From NCBI GenBank assembly GCA_904420555.1, contig CAJFVO010000004.1, positions 310,001 through 374,000 of the forward strand: a stretch of 64,000 nucleotides of DNA, in the 5' to 3' direction. A program made the translations under genes and the position numbers. Of the stretch, positions 35,867-44,386 are shown one piece after another. How positions within the stretch are numbered: the first letter of the stretch is position 1; each line of letters begins with the position of its first letter. Below the pieces are notes generated by a model. It was not told where the DNA came from. It ran no database searches and saw only the letters and a program-made list of their open reading frames with translations. This stretch comes from Candidatus Heritagella intestinalis (GTDB taxonomy: Bacteria > Bacillota > Clostridia > Oscillospirales > Acutalibacteraceae).

Positions 35867-35895
35867 TTGTTTTTTTCAACAGATAGCTCTATAAT
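35867..35895 (+). promoter_or_regulatory. Promoter of the zinc-ribbon protein
   Basis: TTGTTT, 17 bp, TATAAT; about 80 bp before ATG 35978. Confidence 0.7.
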
Positions 35896-35977
35896 GGTAG
35901 AAAGAAAAGCAGACGGCTGCGGCTTGTTTGCCGAATATGGTTTAGAAAGAAACCATCAGGTAAAGGAGAAATGTTAT

Positions 35978-36445
35978 ATGGGTCTTTTTGAAGATGTTGT
36001 AGTCAATGCCAGATCGGCTGCCGGTGTTGTGGGGAAGAAGGCCGGCCAGTTGGTGGACATCTCCAAGCTGCGCATCAGCGCCGCCGATGTGAACCGGGAG
36101 ATCGACCACCGGATGGAGCTGCTGGGCCGCGCGGTCTATGAGTCCCGGAAATCCGGCCACGATGCAGAAGAACTGATTACCGAAAACGTGGCGTACATCG
36201 ACGAGCTTTATGAGCAGCTGGATGTGATTACGGCGGAGCTGGCCGCTGCCCGTGGCCAGGTGGCCTGCCCGCACTGCGGCAAGCTGAACCCCGTTACTTC
36301 CTTCTATTGCAGCCAGTGCGGCACCAAGCTGGCCAAAGAAGAGGAGGCTGGAGAAGGGGCCGGGGAAGAACCCGCCCAGGAGCCGGTTTCCCCGGAGGAA
36401 GCGCCTAAGAGTGAAGAAGCGCCCGAAGAGGAAAAAAGCGAATAA
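35978..36445 (+). CDS. Zinc-ribbon cytoplasmic protein of unknown role
   Basis: 155 aa: an N-terminal helical region (residues 1-90, MGLFEDVVVNARSAAGVVGKK, rich in Ala and Glu, probably coiled coil), a zinc ribbon with two CxxC pairs (CPHCGKLNP and CSQCGTKL, about 93-112), and an acidic, Pro/Glu-rich disordered tail. Similar helix-zinc-ribbon proteins are common in Firmicutes without a known function. AAGGAG precedes ATG 35978. It is monocistronic between its promoter and a terminator. Confidence 0.8.
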   Translation: MGLFEDVVVNARSAAGVVGKKAGQLVDISKLRISAADVNREIDHRMELLGRAVYESRKSGHDAEELITENVAYIDELYEQLDVITAELAAARGQVACPHCGKLNPVTSFYCSQCGTKLAKEEEAGEGAGEEPAQEPVSPEEAPKSEEAPEEEKSE

Positions 36446-36458
36446 GAATGGAAACCGA

Positions 36459-36492
36459 AACAGGGGACGCAGCCATGTGTCCCCTGTTTTTT
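36459..36492 (+). terminator. Terminator of the zinc-ribbon gene
   Basis: AACAGGGGAC and GTCCCCTGTT form a 10 bp stem followed by six T. Confidence 0.9.
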
Positions 36493-36496
36493 GCGC

Positions 36497-36533
36497 AAAA
36501 AGGCCCCTGCCTTCCGGAGGCAAGGGCCTTTTA
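36497..36533 (-). terminator. Terminator of the minus-strand GH109-like operon
   Basis: GGCCCCTGCCT and AGGCAAGGGCC pair with one mismatch; a TTTTT run follows on the minus strand. Confidence 0.88.
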
Positions 36534-36547
36534 CAGTCATAGTATCA

Positions 36548-37795
36548 TTACAGTTCCGCTGCTTTCCAGTCCGGCAGCACCCAGCGCCCGCTGGTAAAGT
36601 CGGGAATTTCCACCGGTGCGCCGCCCTTTGCAATGGAAGCTTCCGACAGGGCGGTGATGCTCATCCAGGCGGCCATATCGTATACGTCAATGGGCATAGA
36701 CGCGCCGGAGAGAGCGCAGCGCACAAAGGCCCCGATTACCAGGCCGTCCATGCCGCCGTGGCCGCCAGTGACGCCGCTGTTCAGGAACTCCTTCCAGATG
36801 GGGTGCTCATACTGCTCCCGGTATTGGTCGAGATTCCCCCACTGTTTGCGCCAGTTGAAGTCGTCCTCGTTGTGGACGCCGTCAAGGAAAATCGACTGGT
36901 TTTCCTCCTCATACATTCCCAGGGTGCCCTGAATGTGGAACCCGCGGGAATAGTACCGGGGCAGAGTGGTGTCCAGGGTCAGGACAATGGTCTGCCCACC
37001 GGCGCAGCGGATGGTGGTAGTGACCACGTCCCCCTGTTTCCAGTCGGCGTGGGTCAAATCGTAGCCGTCGCCCTTTTCCCGGGCCAGATAGGTGTGCAGC
37101 CCTTTGGCGCAGGAGGCCACAGAGGAGAGGGTCAGCATCCGGTTGCCGTGGTTAATGTTGAGGATTTTGGCAATGGGCCCCAGCTCGTGGGTGGGATAGT
37201 TTTCGCAGCAGCGGTGGAGGTAGTGGTTCAGCCGGTAGTGGCGGTTCTCCCGGCCATAGCTCACCTCGTCCCGCAGGTCGTGGCGGTAGCCGCCCTGACA
37301 GTGGACAATCTCTCCAAAGAGCCCCTGCCGCACCATGTTCAGGATCATCAGCTCGTTGCGGCCATAGCAGCAATTTTCCAGAAACATAATGGGAGTGCGG
37401 GTTCTTTCATAGGTGTGTACCAGCTCCCAGCACTCTTCCAGGGTCAAGGCGCCGCCCACTTCAGAGGCCACGATTTTTCCAGCCTCCATGGCCGCCAGGG
37501 CAATGGGGGTGTGGGCCTCCCAGGAAGCGGAGATGATGACGGCATCCACCTGGGAATCTGCCAGCAGCTCCCGATAGTCCAGATAGACCGCCGGGGATAC
37601 GCCCCGGAGCTCCTGCACCTTTTGGGCGGCTGCCTGGGCCCGGTCCTCGTATACGTCGCAGACCGCGGTTACCTGCACCTGGGGAATGGGCAGAATAGCG
37701 TTAGGGAGCAGATCACTTCCCCGAGCGCCGTAGCCAATGAGGCCCACCCGGAGAGTGTCTTTTTGATTCTGTACATCTGTGTTTTTTGCATCCAT
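36548..37795 (-). CDS. Gfo/Idh/MocA oxidoreductase, GH109-like
   Basis: 415 aa. The Rossmann NAD site is LRVGLIGYGARGSDLL (about 16-31), with AVCDVYEDR after it. Downstream YPTHELGPIAKILNINHGNRM and GGHGGMDGLV resemble GH109 enzymes, which use bound NAD to hydrolyse alpha-N-acetylgalactosaminides by an oxidation-elimination route. No signal peptide, unlike many secreted GH109s. Could also be a simple sugar dehydrogenase. AAAGGA precedes the ATG. It is the last gene of the minus-strand block starting with the MATE gene. Confidence 0.82.
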   Translation of the reverse strand: MDAKNTDVQNQKDTLRVGLIGYGARGSDLLPNAILPIPQVQVTAVCDVYEDRAQAAAQKVQELRGVSPAVYLDYRELLADSQVDAVIISASWEAHTPIALAAMEAGKIVASEVGGALTLEECWELVHTYERTRTPIMFLENCCYGRNELMILNMVRQGLFGEIVHCQGGYRHDLRDEVSYGRENRHYRLNHYLHRCCENYPTHELGPIAKILNINHGNRMLTLSSVASCAKGLHTYLAREKGDGYDLTHADWKQGDVVTTTIRCAGGQTIVLTLDTTLPRYYSRGFHIQGTLGMYEEENQSIFLDGVHNEDDFNWRKQWGNLDQYREQYEHPIWKEFLNSGVTGGHGGMDGLVIGAFVRCALSGASMPIDVYDMAAWMSITALSEASIAKGGAPVEIPDFTSGRWVLPDWKAAEL

Positions 37796-37850
37796 AGCTG
37801 AGGGTCCTTTCTTTCTTTAAAGAGCATATATGGCCGGCAATCCCGGCAAA

Positions 37851-38993
37851 TCAGCAGTTGTCCTGCGAAAAGTTGAAGAGGGGCAGAGGGAACCAGGCCC
37901 GGGCAAGGGAATTTTTCCCGGCCTGGGGGATTTCCCGCCAGCCTTCCGGGGTAAAGAGCAGCCGCTGGGCCTCCAGAGGCGTTAGCTGCCAGGCATCCGG
38001 GTTAGCGGTTTCCGTCACAGAGGGTACGCCGCCGGATACAGTTAGGGTGAGCTGCTGCCCATCGGTGAGGGCCAAGGAGAGCTGCCCATCTGGCAGGAAG
38101 GTGTAAGCGGCTTTCATTTGGAGAAAGGCCCGGGCCGCAGCGGGAAAATCGAAGATGCGGTAATTGTTGTCGCATTCCAGCCGGTGCCATTCTGCCAGAT
38201 GGCCCAGCTCCGGCGTCAGGGACAGCTCCCAATCCGGCAGGGAAAAGAAGCACTCCGCCAGGCCGGTGGTCTGGAAAATCCCTTGGAGTACTTCCGGCAG
38301 CAGGCCCGGGTCGTCCAACACCAGTTCCAGTATGCGCTGTGCGGCAAGGCAGAAATAGCCTGCGACCTTACCGTCCTTCTCCACTGTCCAGGGGACAGCG
38401 TCCCAGGAGCGGAGAATAGAGGGGAATTCCTCCCGGCTGCGAAGGGTTCCCGCAGGCAGCTTCTGATACAGGGCATGGCAGGCGGCCCAGTCCTTTTCCT
38501 CCATGGGCCGCAGGGTGATTTCCGCAAAGGTCCGGCCGGCGTACCGATGGCGCAGGTTGTCCCGGGTAATGGTATAGGTGAGCTTCACGCCAGAGGGAGT
38601 ATAGCCGAAATACTCATACCGCTGCCGCTGTCCGCCCAGGACGCTGAAGGCCTCCCCGCGCTCCTGCATATCCCGCAGGGCCCAATTCATGAGCTTTTTC
38701 ATATAGCCCCGGCCCCGGGCGGCGGGATGGACGCTGACCGTGCCCACGCCGCTGATTTTGAGGACGGTTTCCCCAACCTGATATTCCATGGGCAGAACGC
38801 AGACCATGGCCCGGATTTTTCCGTCCTCCTTCACCAGGTAGTGCAGGGGCTCAAAGGATGCCTGGGGGCCGTACAGCCGGGGCAAAAGGGTCTGAAAGTC
38901 GTGGGGGCGGTCGCTTTTGCTGAACACCAAATCCCCAAAGTCCAGAATATCCTGGCGATCCGCCGAGGTTCCCATGGAGAATGTCACATGCAC
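37851..38993 (-). CDS. Eis-like GNAT acetyltransferase
   Basis: 380 aa with two GNAT folds and a sterol-carrier-like C-terminal domain, the Eis-type plan. Acetyl-CoA loop: VSVHPAARGRGYMKKLMNWAL (about 90-110); SDRPHDFQTLLPRLYG near the start is typical of the clostridial subgroup. GTG 38993 follows AGGAAGGAG at nine bases; ATG 38975 or a longer form from ATG 39077 (AGGGGT upstream) are alternatives. Eis enzymes acetylate aminoglycosides or lysines; the substrate here is unknown. Confidence 0.78.
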   Translation of the reverse strand: MHVTFSMGTSADRQDILDFGDLVFSKSDRPHDFQTLLPRLYGPQASFEPLHYLVKEDGKIRAMVCVLPMEYQVGETVLKISGVGTVSVHPAARGRGYMKKLMNWALRDMQERGEAFSVLGGQRQRYEYFGYTPSGVKLTYTITRDNLRHRYAGRTFAEITLRPMEEKDWAACHALYQKLPAGTLRSREEFPSILRSWDAVPWTVEKDGKVAGYFCLAAQRILELVLDDPGLLPEVLQGIFQTTGLAECFFSLPDWELSLTPELGHLAEWHRLECDNNYRIFDFPAAARAFLQMKAAYTFLPDGQLSLALTDGQQLTLTVSGGVPSVTETANPDAWQLTPLEAQRLLFTPEGWREIPQAGKNSLARAWFPLPLFNFSQDNC

Positions 38994-39087
38994 AAAAAAT
39001 CGCTCCTTCCTGAGCCCTGGGGGAAACGGTGAAGCATTTCCTAACAAGGCCTGAAAATCATGCAGAATTTCTTTCATGATACCCCTG

Positions 39088-39999
39088 TCAGGGACAAATA
39101 GCAAGCCCCTCTTTTTTAGAAAGAAGCAGCCTTTTGCCGATCAGCAGGCACTTGGAGTCGGAGCCGTGGCCGATAGCAGGGGTTTTTGCCACAGGGAGAT
39201 TTTTCGGCAGATAGGGGAGCAGCAACGCTTCGGCCCTGGGGTGGGCGGCTTCCCGCTCCATCTGGGTAAAGGTGCCCAGCAGGATTCCCGCTACTTGCCG
39301 GAAGGCCCCTAATTGGGAGAGCTGTTCCAGCATGGTGGAGAGCTGGGGCACCAGGCCGTTGCGGGCTTCCAAAAACAGGAGTTTGCCGGTGAGGTCGGGC
39401 CAGTACGGGGTGCCGGCCAGTTTCAGCAGGCAGCGGAGGTTTCCTCCTGCCACAACGCCCTCCATGGCGTCTCCCTGCAAAAAGGAAAAGGGGAAGTCCA
39501 GCAGGTCTCCCGTGCCGTCAAAGAAACTCTGGAAGAAGGCCCGGCGCTGGGGTTCTCCCGCCGGGCCCAGGAGGTTCCGAAGCTGATACAGCCCGCCGGG
39601 CAGGCCGGTTTGGGCGTAAACGCCGTTGAGCAGGGCGGTCAGGTCGCTGTATCCGAAAAAGGGCTTGGGGTGCCGGGCCAATACGCCGTAGTCCAAAAAG
39701 GGTAGCACCTGATTGGCCAAATCGCCGCCGGAAAGGTCAAAAATCCCCCGGATGGCGTCGTCCTGGTAGAAATCCAGGAGGGCCTGGGCGCGCTCTTTCC
39801 CGCTGCCGCTGAAGGCCCCGCCTTCCCGGGCATAGAGGCAGGGGCTGCATACCGGCTCCAAGCCCCATTCCCGCAGCAGGGAAACCAGGGCTTGGATCTC
39901 TCCCTGCCGGTCAGGAGAGAGGCCGTTGGAGCAGGCAATGAGCCCCACCCGGTCTCCCGGTTTGAGACGGAATTCATCGGGAAAACGCTGTTTATTCAT
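39088..39999 (-). CDS. LD-carboxypeptidase, peptidase S66 family (LdcA/MccF-like)
   Basis: 303 aa. The S66 fold is shown by RVGLIACSNGLSP, IRGIFDLSGGDLANQVLPFLDY, FGYSDLTALLNGVY (nucleophile Ser in GYSD) and VAGGNLRCLLKLAGTPYWPDLTGKLLFLE. Such enzymes remove the terminal D-alanine of murein tetrapeptides or cleave microcin C-like amides. ATG 39999 has GGAGGA eight bases upstream and overlaps the MATE stop by eight bases, so translation is coupled. Whether it acts in wall recycling or immunity is open. Confidence 0.87.
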   Translation of the reverse strand: MNKQRFPDEFRLKPGDRVGLIACSNGLSPDRQGEIQALVSLLREWGLEPVCSPCLYAREGGAFSGSGKERAQALLDFYQDDAIRGIFDLSGGDLANQVLPFLDYGVLARHPKPFFGYSDLTALLNGVYAQTGLPGGLYQLRNLLGPAGEPQRRAFFQSFFDGTGDLLDFPFSFLQGDAMEGVVAGGNLRCLLKLAGTPYWPDLTGKLLFLEARNGLVPQLSTMLEQLSQLGAFRQVAGILLGTFTQMEREAAHPRAEALLLPYLPKNLPVAKTPAIGHGSDSKCLLIGKRLLLSKKEGLAICP

Positions 40000-41335
40000 G
40001 TGTGAGTTCCTCCGCTCCCTGCAAAAGATTCCGGCCATACCGGAGCCAAAACACCAGGGCCACTCCGGCGGTCAGGAATTCGCAGACCGGGAAGGCCAGC
40101 CAAACACCGGTCATGCCCAGCAGAGCGGTGAGCAGGAAAATCAGGGGGATAATCAGGACGAAACCCCGGAGAATCGAGAGGAGGAAGGATTGCCGGGGCC
40201 GGTCCACAGAGCTGAAGGTCACAGCGGTGACCACATTGAACCCGGCAAAGAGGAAGCCGATAAAGTAGAGACGGATGCCGGGCTCCGCAATGGCAGCCAG
40301 CTGTTGGTTGTTTTCCCCGTTGAAAAGGGAGACCGCCTGGGGCGCAAAGAGAAACAACACCACATAAACCCCCGCCGCCAGTACCAGGGCCGTAGTAATG
40401 GCATAGCGATAGACCTTTTTCACCGCGGCAGCATCCTGAGCGCCATAGCTCCGGCTGATCAGGGGCTGGATGCCCTGGGAGATGCCGGTGAAGATGGAGA
40501 GCACCACCAGGGCCAGGTTGGCCACGACCCCGTAAGCGGCCACGCCGATATTGCCGCTGAGGGACAAGATCACCATATTAAAGAAGATCATCACCACGCC
40601 GGAGGAAACTTCCGTAATCAGGGAAGGGGCGCCCAAAGAGGAAATGTCCCCAAAAGCCCGGAACCTGGGCCGGCACAAACGGAACCGGAAATGGTTGCGC
40701 TTGCGGAAGAAGTGGGAAGACTGAATGGCCAGGCTGACCACCGGCGCGGTGCCGGTAGCCAGGGCCGCTCCAAACATCCCCATGCCGCAGGGGAAGATAA
40801 AGACGTAGTCCAGCACAATGTTGGAGAGGCTGCCGATGAGCATTCCCGCCATGGCCAGCCGGGGCGCGCCGTCATTGCGCACAAAGCACAGAATCAGGTT
40901 ATTCATCAGGAACATGGGGGAAAACAGCAGCAGCACCTGCAAATAAGGGGCCGTCATGTCGATAACCGTTTCATCGGCTCCCAGGAGCGTTCCCAGAGGC
41001 CGGGCGAAAAACAGCCCGATGAGCATCAGAATCAGGGCGATTCCCAGGGCAAAAATCACTGCCTGGGAGAAGATCCCGTCAGTCTCCCGGCGGGAGGCGG
41101 TGCCCTTTAAAATGGAGTAACGGGTAGCGGCCCCCATGCCGATCATGAGCCCCAGGCCGTTGATGAAATTATAGACTGGGATGGCCAGATTCAGGGCGGC
41201 GAGGCCATTGGCCCCCAGCCCATTGGCGACAAAATAGGTGTCGGCTAAAATATAGCAGGACAGCCCGATCATGCCCAAAATGTTGAGGCTCACATAGCGA
41301 AAAAAATCTTTTTGAATTTCTTTGTGTTGTGTCAT
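39992..41335 (-). CDS. MATE family efflux transporter (MepA-like)
   Basis: 447 aa with twelve membrane segments, exporting cationic drugs or metabolites by Na+ or H+ antiport. The N-terminal half has YILADTYFVANGLGANGLAALNLAIPVYNFINGLGLMIGMG, and the second half FTGISQGIQPLISRSYGA, both MATE signatures. ATG 41335 is preceded by AAAGG at ten bases. A long structured leader and a strong promoter precede it, so expression may respond to a ligand. It is followed, with overlap, by the LD-carboxypeptidase gene. Confidence 0.92.
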   Translation of the reverse strand: MTQHKEIQKDFFRYVSLNILGMIGLSCYILADTYFVANGLGANGLAALNLAIPVYNFINGLGLMIGMGAATRYSILKGTASRRETDGIFSQAVIFALGIALILMLIGLFFARPLGTLLGADETVIDMTAPYLQVLLLFSPMFLMNNLILCFVRNDGAPRLAMAGMLIGSLSNIVLDYVFIFPCGMGMFGAALATGTAPVVSLAIQSSHFFRKRNHFRFRLCRPRFRAFGDISSLGAPSLITEVSSGVVMIFFNMVILSLSGNIGVAAYGVVANLALVVLSIFTGISQGIQPLISRSYGAQDAAAVKKVYRYAITTALVLAAGVYVVLFLFAPQAVSLFNGENNQQLAAIAEPGIRLYFIGFLFAGFNVVTAVTFSSVDRPRQSFLLSILRGFVLIIPLIFLLTALLGMTGVWLAFPVCEFLTAGVALVFWLRYGRNLLQGAEELTHE

Positions 41336-41351
41336 ATCAAACCAACCTTTC

Positions 41352-41452
41352 CCGCCGGCTTTGCGGCACAAATAAAGAGCGCCCAAGGCTCCATACCTGC
41401 TTACGGCCTACCGGTATGGGCTCAGACGCTCCGCAGAAGGGCCACCCGGCGG
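41352..41452 (-). promoter_or_regulatory. Structured RNA leader before the MATE gene, aptamer-like
   Basis: In the 139-nt leader two distant segments, 41446-41452 and 41352-41358, pair (CCGCCGG/CCGGCGG) and close a domain that holds a strong hairpin at 41377-41431 (GAGCG...CGCTC outside, CCATACC/GGTATGG inside, with an asymmetric internal loop). The closing helix ends next to the SD region, so it could mask it. I do not recognise a known riboswitch class. Confidence 0.45.
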
Positions 41453-41480
41453 CGGCCGCTCCCGAATTTTTATCCTCACA

Positions 41481-41509
41481 AGTATACCATGCTTTTTGGA
41501 AAGGCGCAA
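41481..41509 (-). promoter_or_regulatory. Promoter of the MATE operon
   Basis: TTGCGC, 17 bp, TATACT on the minus strand; transcription would start near 41474. Confidence 0.72.
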
Positions 41510-41555
41510 GGTTTTTTACAGGCGGCTGGAAGGGCTTCTATTTTCAGGATTTAGC

Positions 41556-42821
41556 TTATGGCTTGAGGTTTGCCCGAGATTCCCGATAGTGGAGGGGTGT
41601 GGTGCCGGTGAGCTTTTTAAAGACCTTGGTAAAGTAGCTCTGGTCCTCGAACCCCACCATTAAGGCGATATCCGTCAGGCGGATGCTGGGGTGCCGGAGG
41701 AGCTCTTTGCTCCGCTCAATGCGCACCCGGTTCAGATACGCGCTGAAGGTGATGCCGGTTTCCTTGCGGAAAATCCGGCTGAAATAGGAGGGGGAGAGGT
41801 ACACGCGCCGGGCCATATCCTCCAGGGTAATGCGCTCCCCGTAATGGGTGTTCAAATACTGGATAGTTTGGTGAATCACATTGGCGTGACGGGCGTCCAG
41901 ATACGCAAACACGCTGTCCATCAGGGTGCTCATTACTTTGGTGAGCCACAGGCAGAGGGAGTCCATATCGGTGAGGCTGGGCAGGTCGTTGAGGCATTGA
42001 TGGGTAAAGCGGAGGGTCTGCACCGAATCGGCGCCGGCCTCAATGGCGCTGCGGGAGATGAGCACCAAAAGCTCATAAACCCGGCTCTTTGCCTGGGAGA
42101 AATCGCTGCCCACCGAGAAAAAGATATATCCGAAAAGTTCGTTGAGAAGCCGGTGGGCTTCCGGCTTGTCCGCCTGCCTCACGGCCCGGAGCAGGTCCCG
42201 CTCGGTTTCAAAGGGGTAAGGCGGCATCTCTTCCCCGGATTTCAATTCATGGATATAAGCCGTCACCTGCTTCTGGATAATATCCGAATCCTGCCGGTCC
42301 AGCATCCGCTTAGAAGCGGAAACATTGTTCATAAACCCCACCGCCATAAAGAGCAGCGTGGAAAGATTGGTGACAATATCCGGGGAGACAAAGGGGACGT
42401 TTTGTAATTCCCGGATTACCTGGGCCTGGACGTCATCGGGCAGCTTCATCTGCTCCGTCATTTCCCAGGCGGCATAGTCGGCGATGTCTACCATTAAAAA
42501 GGGCCCCACGGTAATTTTGGCTTCGCTGCCTTCGGAGCCTAAAATTGGGGAAACAAAACAGGTGAGGCCCATGGGGCAGAAGTAAATGTATTTTCCGCCG
42601 AATCGCTCGGCTTCGGTCATGCCGTAAATGTGGGCTTGGACGCAGTCCTCGGCCTTGTGGCGGGTAATTTGGCACACCCGGCAGGAAGCGCAGCCATACC
42701 CGCTTTCAAAAAATACTTTGCCGGCTGCGTCGGAAACCACGCATCCCAGGCCCGTGGAGCCGGAAAAGGCCTGGGCGCACTCCTGGGCCAGGCGGAGATC
42801 AAAAGCGTCGGTGGGTTTCAA
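41556..42821 (-). CDS. AraC-family regulator with PocR sensor domain
   Basis: 421 aa. The N-terminal PocR domain (about residues 5-165) has TGLGCVVSDAAGKVFFESGYGCASCRVCQ with several Cys, possibly metal- or corrinoid-linked sensing. The C-terminal 100 residues form an AraC DNA-binding domain (ITLEDMARRVYLSPSYFSRIFRKE, LTDIALMVGFEDQSYFTKVFKK). TTG 42821 is chosen because AAAGGAGG lies eight bases upstream, whereas ATG 42878 has no SD. It is divergent from the corrinoid protein gene at 43074, its likely target. PocR-type regulators commonly accompany corrinoid methyltransferase or diol-degrading genes. Confidence 0.88.
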   Translation of the reverse strand: MKPTDAFDLRLAQECAQAFSGSTGLGCVVSDAAGKVFFESGYGCASCRVCQITRHKAEDCVQAHIYGMTEAERFGGKYIYFCPMGLTCFVSPILGSEGSEAKITVGPFLMVDIADYAAWEMTEQMKLPDDVQAQVIRELQNVPFVSPDIVTNLSTLLFMAVGFMNNVSASKRMLDRQDSDIIQKQVTAYIHELKSGEEMPPYPFETERDLLRAVRQADKPEAHRLLNELFGYIFFSVGSDFSQAKSRVYELLVLISRSAIEAGADSVQTLRFTHQCLNDLPSLTDMDSLCLWLTKVMSTLMDSVFAYLDARHANVIHQTIQYLNTHYGERITLEDMARRVYLSPSYFSRIFRKETGITFSAYLNRVRIERSKELLRHPSIRLTDIALMVGFEDQSYFTKVFKKLTGTTPLHYRESRANLKP

Positions 42822-43073
42822 GGCGTCAGCCTCCTTTCCAAATAAATGCAGATAGAGAATAGGGTGATAATTTTCCATTTAAGTAATAATCCAAAAAAGC
42901 GCCTGCGTCAAGAGAAATTGAAAAAAAAGAAAATGAATTGAACAAAAAAATCCAAAAGATAAAGTTATTTTACCAGTGCCTTTGGAAGGTCTGAGATATA
43001 GTTATAGACAGAAAAACGGGAATCCAACAGATTCTTTCAAGAGAAATCGTATAACAGAAAGGAAGACAATCCC
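42822..43073. other. Divergent intergenic region, likely PocR-AraC regulatory region
   Basis: About 250 bases, very A-rich on the plus strand (42890-42970). No clear -35/-10 for the corrinoid gene was found, which fits a promoter needing an activator. AAAGGAAG precedes ATG 43074. Confidence 0.4.
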
Positions 43074-43715
43074 ATGAGCATTTTGAATGAAATTTCTGAG
43101 AACCTTCAGCGCGGCAAGGCCAAGGTGGTCAAAGAGCTGGTACAGCAGGCCATCGACCAGGGGCTCCCCGCCAAGCAGATCCTGGAAGAGGGTCTCCTCT
43201 CCGGTATGGACGTAGTGGGCGAGAAGTTTAAGAACAACGAGGTCTTCGTACCGGAAGTTCTGGTGGCTGCCAGAGCCATGAACATGGGCGTAGCCCTGCT
43301 GAAGCCCCTGCTGGGCTCCGCTGGCGTGGAATCCCACGGCAAGGTAGTGCTGGGCACCGTAAAGGGCGACCTGCACGACATCGGCAAGAACCTGGTGAAG
43401 ATGATGATGGAGGGCAAGGGCCTGGAAGTCATCGACCTGGGCACCGACGTGGCTCCCGAGAAGTATGTAGAGGTTGCCAAGGAGCAGGGCTGCCAGATTA
43501 TTGCTTGCTCCTCCCTGCTGACTACCACCATGGGCATGATGGAAAACGTGGTGAAAGAGGCTGAGGCTGCCGGCATCCGCGATCAGGTGAAGATCATGGT
43601 AGGCGGCGCTCCTGTTACCCAGGAGTTCTGCGATAAGATCGGCGCCGACGTATATACCACTGACGCTGCTTCCGCTGCCGACGCTGCCCTGGAGCTCTGC
43701 CAGCAGGTTGGCTGA
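43074..43715 (+). CDS. Corrinoid (cobalamin-binding) protein, MtaC/MttC-like
   Basis: 213 aa. An N-terminal helical cap (about 1-85) is followed by a Rossmann B12-binding domain with DLHDIGKNLV, the DxHxxG motif whose His binds cobalt, ACSSLLTTTMGMM and MVGGAPVTQEF. Such proteins carry a methyl group between a substrate methyltransferase and a second acceptor. No MttB-, MtaB- or MtbA-type methyltransferase is next to it; the partner must be elsewhere. Its codon choice (GGC, CTG, AAG heavy) suggests high expression. Confidence 0.93.
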   Translation: MSILNEISENLQRGKAKVVKELVQQAIDQGLPAKQILEEGLLSGMDVVGEKFKNNEVFVPEVLVAARAMNMGVALLKPLLGSAGVESHGKVVLGTVKGDLHDIGKNLVKMMMEGKGLEVIDLGTDVAPEKYVEVAKEQGCQIIACSSLLTTTMGMMENVVKEAEAAGIRDQVKIMVGGAPVTQEFCDKIGADVYTTDAASAADAALELCQQVG

Positions 43716-43750
43716 GTCCGTAGACTCGCAGCAAACTGAAAAGGGTTAGG

Positions 43751-44326
43751 GTGTGTATCGATATGTTTAACCCGGAAGCGGCAGTGCGCCGTGTTTTGGA
43801 ACTGGGGGCGAAAAACGCCGCCGTGGTTCCCATGGAAAACGTCCGGTTTGAAAAGGAATTCCGTAATCTCTGCGCCAGCAACGCCTGCGGGATGTATGGG
43901 AAAAGCTGGATGTGTCCCCCGGATATCGGGGAGCCGGATGAGCTCATCGCACGAGCGAAGAAATACCGGTATATGCTGGTCTATCAGACCATCGGAGAGC
44001 TGGAAGACAGCTATGACTTTGAAGGGATGATGGAAGCCGGTCAGAAAATGAACGATCTGACCCGACAGGTACGGAAAGAGATGACAGATCTTTTTGGACC
44101 TGATGCTTTGCAGCTGGGGGCAGGCGGATGCAGGATGTGCCCAGTGTGTGCCAAGCGGGAGAATCAGCCCTGCCGCCATCCGGAGCAGGCCCTGTCTTCT
44201 CTGGAAGCTTATTGCATTGCCGTTTCTGAGCTGGCAGAAGCCGCCGGAATGCGGTATATCAATGGCCCTGATACGGTCACGTATTTTGGCGCAGTGCTCT
44301 TCCAGCCCCAGCAGAAAGAAGAATAA
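43751..44326 (+). CDS. DUF2284 Cys-rich metal-binding protein
   Basis: 191 aa with ten Cys. CASNACGMYGKSWMCPPDIG and GGCRMCPVCAKRENQPCRHPE are the two Cys clusters of DUF2284, probably an iron-sulfur or metal site. GTG 43751 has AAGGG upstream; ATG 43763 is an alternative start four codons later. DUF2284 genes repeatedly accompany corrinoid proteins and may help reactivate or remodel the cofactor; that role is inferred. It is 36 bp after the corrinoid gene and shares its operon. Confidence 0.85.
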   Translation: MCIDMFNPEAAVRRVLELGAKNAAVVPMENVRFEKEFRNLCASNACGMYGKSWMCPPDIGEPDELIARAKKYRYMLVYQTIGELEDSYDFEGMMEAGQKMNDLTRQVRKEMTDLFGPDALQLGAGGCRMCPVCAKRENQPCRHPEQALSSLEAYCIAVSELAEAAGMRYINGPDTVTYFGAVLFQPQQKEE

Positions 44327-44333
44327 AAAACGG

Positions 44334-44377
44334 AAAACCGCGCCTTCCGGCGTTGAACCGGGAGACGCGGCTTTTTT
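44334..44377. terminator. Bidirectional terminator
   Basis: CCGCG and CGCGG close an arm that also pairs CCGG with CCGG; T-runs exist on both strands. It serves the DUF2284 operon and the convergent thiE-thiD gene. Confidence 0.75.
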
Positions 44378-44386
44378 GTTTTTCTA

